Under the pieces are notes generated by a model. The model saw nothing but the letters and a program-made list of their open reading frames with translations. It made no database searches and had not been told where the DNA came from. Positions 22,735 to 24,054 of a stretch of DNA of 24,054 bases are shown here, one piece after another; the stretch's first letter is position 1; the number at the start of each line of letters is the position of its first letter. Source of the stretch: a virus. A program made the translations under genes and the position numbers. The stretch covers positions 1-24,054 of IMG/VR virus record IMGVR_UViG_3300023180_000394, one strand, 5' to 3'.

Positions 22735-22762
22735 TTGTAATTAGTTAGGATATGATTATATT
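22735..22762 (+). promoter_or_regulatory. Promoter of the 109-aa gene, repeat copy 1
   Basis: TTGTAA at 22735-22740, 16 bases, TATATT at 22757-22762. The spacer contains TTAGTTAGGATAT, shared with the promoter region at 23329. Confidence 0.5.
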
Positions 22763-22785
22763 AATAATAAGCCAAAGGAGGCAAC

Positions 22786-23115
22786 ATGAACAAAAAGAAA
22801 GAAATAGACAAGTTAGTTAGACTAACTATTCTAAATAACTTCATTAGTTCGAAGTTGAAAGAGCAAAAGACAATTGTTAAGTCTTTTGTCGGCGAGGAAA
22901 AAGTCCTCAAAGGTCTTGAACATAAAATGAATGTTATCAAGCGAGAATATAAAAAGTTTGATAGCGCTCGTTTCAAAGTCGAGCAACCTTTAATGTACAG
23001 TCAGTACAGAACTCAAATTGTTGAAAGCATTGAGTTGAAGCCGATTGTCGATCACGATCAAGAGAGCGAATTGCTAACAGAGAATTTCCCTCTGTTGCAA
23101 ATGCAAACTCAATAA
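22786..23115 (+). CDS. 109-aa basic helical protein
   Basis: A perfect SD (AAAGGAGG) before the ATG. The product (MNKKKEIDKLVRLTILNNFI..., ending ENFPLLQMQTQ) is mainly helical and basic, with 'YKKFDSARFKVEQPLMYSQY', a pattern I know from small marine phage proteins of unknown function in which an Arg/Lys- and Leu-rich segment precedes 'P.LY..Y'. It forms a single-gene unit with its own promoter, DnaA box and downstream hairpin. Confidence 0.6.
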   Translation: MNKKKEIDKLVRLTILNNFISSKLKEQKTIVKSFVGEEKVLKGLEHKMNVIKREYKKFDSARFKVEQPLMYSQYRTQIVESIELKPIVDHDQESELLTENFPLLQMQTQ

Positions 23116-23137
23116 TATTAGGCTAACTAAACATTTA

Positions 23138-23163
23138 GGTGCGAGGGTATTTGCCCTCGTGCC
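23138..23163 (+). terminator. 10-bp hairpin after the 109-aa gene
   Basis: GGTGCGAGGG (23138-23147) pairs with CCCTCGTGCC (23154-23163), including two wobble pairs, around a TATTTG loop. ATTCTCC follows rather than a full T run, so termination efficiency is uncertain. A CCATTCTCCATTTCCC repeat starts right after it. Confidence 0.55.
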
Positions 23164-23302
23164 ATTCTCCATTTCCCTGTTCCCCTTTAGCATCTTGCAC
23201 ATAGGAGTGATAGGGATTCCCGCCGGGCGGAAGTTGGTTGCATGATCTTCTTATAGAAGCCAATGATGATGTGGTCAAGGGTGCGACAGAATGGTACAAA
23301 AG
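23164..23302. repeat. Repeat-bearing gap between the two single-gene units
   Basis: Contains a CCATT-type repeat (23162-23185), TTCCCGCCGGGCGGAAG (near-palindrome, about 23217-23233) and GGAAGTTGGTTGCATG, which recalls GGAAGTTGCTGG at 21422. No ORF was found that I would defend. Confidence 0.4.
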
Positions 23303-23311
23303 TTATCCACA
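23303..23311 (+). promoter_or_regulatory. DnaA box, copy 2
   Basis: TTATCCACA again, preceded by AAAAG as in copy 1, and 17 bases upstream of the TTGCAA box. Boxes and promoters keep the same order and nearly the same spacing (37 versus 36 bases from box start to TTAGGATAT). Confidence 0.6.
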
Positions 23312-23328
23312 GAAAAGTTAATAAGTTC

Positions 23329-23358
23329 TTGCAACTAATTAGGATATATGAGATTATA
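23329..23358 (+). promoter_or_regulatory. Promoter-like repeat copy 2
   Basis: TTGCAA at 23329-23334, then CTAATTAGGATATATGA, then GATTATA. The -10 is ambiguous (GATTAT at 17 bases or ATTATA at 18). The ATG of the next gene is only 5-6 bases downstream of it, so a leaderless or near-leaderless mRNA is possible. Confidence 0.35.
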
Positions 23359-23362
23359 ACTC

Positions 23363-23611
23363 ATGCCTAATAATAACAACAGTCTTATCAATAGACCTTT
23401 TGCTAATTTGCAAGAGCGTCTTGATAACGTTCAAAGGCAGGAACGTTCTGATATAGACACAGTAGACAGAAGGGATATTTATCGTGCTATCGCTACTTAT
23501 CTTGATTCTGAAATTTATCATCTTATTGTTAATACTGATAACCCTGAAATAAAGGCATGGGGTAGACGTATTCTTGGTAAGATTGCAGAAATGCACAAGG
23601 ATATCTTATAA
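23363..23611 (+). CDS. 82-aa helical protein, second single-gene unit
   Basis: ATG 23363 with no SD at the normal distance. The product (MPNNNNSLINRPFANLQE, then RLDNVQRQERSDIDTVDRRD, ending AEMHKDIL) is charged and helical with 'AIATYLDSEIYHLIVNTDN'. Function unknown. It has its own promoter-like repeat and is followed by a strong terminator. Confidence 0.55.
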   Translation: MPNNNNSLINRPFANLQERLDNVQRQERSDIDTVDRRDIYRAIATYLDSEIYHLIVNTDNPEIKAWGRRILGKIAEMHKDIL

Positions 23612-23623
23612 GATAAACTTAGC

Positions 23624-23649
23624 GCTGGGGGTTTCTCCCCCAGCCTTTT
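23624..23649 (+). terminator. Rho-independent terminator
   Basis: GCTGGGGG (23624-23631), loop TTTCT, CCCCCAGC (23637-23644), then CTTTT. It closes the 82-aa gene unit. Confidence 0.75.
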
Positions 23650-23650
23650 C

Positions 23651-23780
23651 CCATCTCCCCCGATCCATTTACCATCAACCTTAGTCCAACACTAGATGTT
23701 GGGAGTCCCTTAACCTTGAGCCACCAGATATGGTGGCTTGGGCGAGGGGGTGGGGGGTTAAACGCCCCCTTATGTAACTC
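23651..23780. repeat. Hairpin-rich gap before terL
   Basis: Contains a CCATCTCCCCCGATCCATT repeat, hairpin CCAACA-ctaga-TGTTGG (23686-23702), hairpin AGCCACC-agatat-GGTGGCT (23719-23738) and a terminator-like GGGGG-ttaaacg-CCCCC (23753-23769) followed by TTAT. No gene was seen; these may insulate the terminase gene from upstream transcription. Confidence 0.5.
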
Positions 23781-23797
23781 CTGAGCAAGCACCTAAG

Positions 23798-23826
23798 TTG
23801 TAATTTACACAAATAATTACTATGAT
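23798..23826 (+). promoter_or_regulatory. Promoter of terL
   Basis: TTGTAA at 23798-23803, 17 bases, TATGAT at 23821-23826. Transcription would start about 6 bases before the terL ATG, leaving nearly no leader. Confidence 0.6.
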
Positions 23827-23838
23827 AATAATTCTGAT

Positions 23839-24054
23839 ATGAAAGTAGATTTTGATGTGTCCTCAATGGACCAAAATGAGGCTCGTGAAGCACTCTTAAA
23901 ACTTGAACTAAGAAAGACTCAACTAGAACTTGCAAGTAAGGCAAGAGACTCCTTTATAACGTTCGTTAAAACTGTGTGGCCAGGGTTCGTGGAAGGTGAA
24001 CATCACATCCGAATCGGAGAGAAGTTTGAAAAGGTACTCTCAGGAGAAATTAAA
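23839..24054 (+). CDS. terL: Terminase large subunit, 3' partial
   Basis: 72 residues are visible and the frame continues past the window. After an acidic helical lead (MKVDFDVSSMDQNEAREALL), the stretch RDSFITFVKTVWPGF then EGEHHIRIGEKFEKVLSGEIK matches the N-terminal cap of phage large terminases, just before the Walker A region that would follow. TerL is the ATPase and nuclease that packages and cuts phage DNA. No SD is present, and the promoter predicts an almost leaderless mRNA. TerS is 3.3 kb upstream, which is unusual because terS and terL are normally adjacent. Confidence 0.85.
   Translation, partial: MKVDFDVSSMDQNEAREALLKLELRKTQLELASKARDSFITFVKTVWPGFVEGEHHIRIGEKFEKVLSGEIK

Noticed and set aside
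23681-23944. 87-aa minus-strand ORF over the terL start
   Set aside because: Antisense to the conserved TerL N-terminus and over hairpins; no SD.

Overview
The window is part of a tailed double-stranded DNA phage genome, A+T-rich and tightly packed. The suggested host is a marine alphaproteobacterium. This rests on the combination of a Leu-type family A DNA polymerase, an AEP-type primase, an SNF2 helicase, GG-motif virion proteins (C-termini such as FANGGIATLN and GGKFQGVF) and many tiny overlapping genes, which from memory fits uncultured marine and SAR11-type podo/siphoviruses. Host and family are inference. No integrase, tRNA gene, CRISPR array or insertion sequence was seen.

Layout. 1-5833: end of the virion module (a 5'-cut structural protein, 609-aa and 961-aa large proteins, a Pro-rich protein). 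5823-7055: lysis cluster with a 29-aa cationic peptide, a T4-type lysozyme and three small basic or acidic proteins. 7048-8529: a lone minus-strand SNF2 helicase. 8530-8771: divergent promoter region and a structured leader. 8772-15802: replication operon (coiled-coil protein, SSB-like protein with acidic tail, AEP primase, UvrD-type helicase, three small ORFs, PolA with 3'-5' exonuclease, zinc ribbon). 15803-18082: small genes, several under 60 aa, including a minus-strand secreted Cys protein and a minus-strand 27-aa coiled-coil microprotein. 18237-19489: basic protein and GG-motif virion-associated protein. 19482-19730: a minus-strand conserved-type small protein. 19951-20511: terminase small subunit. 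20423-23611: a cargo region that separates terS from terL, with two PD-(D/E)XK nucleases, a strong promoter followed by a structured non-coding stretch, small acidic and membrane proteins, repeat-rich gaps, and two single-gene units each preceded by a DnaA box plus promoter repeat. 23839-24054: start of the terminase large subunit, running off the window.

How it fits together: helicases, primase, SSB-like protein and PolA form a self-contained replisome without a visible RNA polymerase, so transcription probably uses the host enzyme. This agrees with several good sigma70-like promoters (16372, 21467, 23798). TerS and TerL package the product; lysozyme and the small membrane or cationic proteins open the cell. 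The least ordinary part is 20950-23800, where short CCATT-type repeats, hairpins, DnaA boxes and promoters frame individually transcribed small genes.
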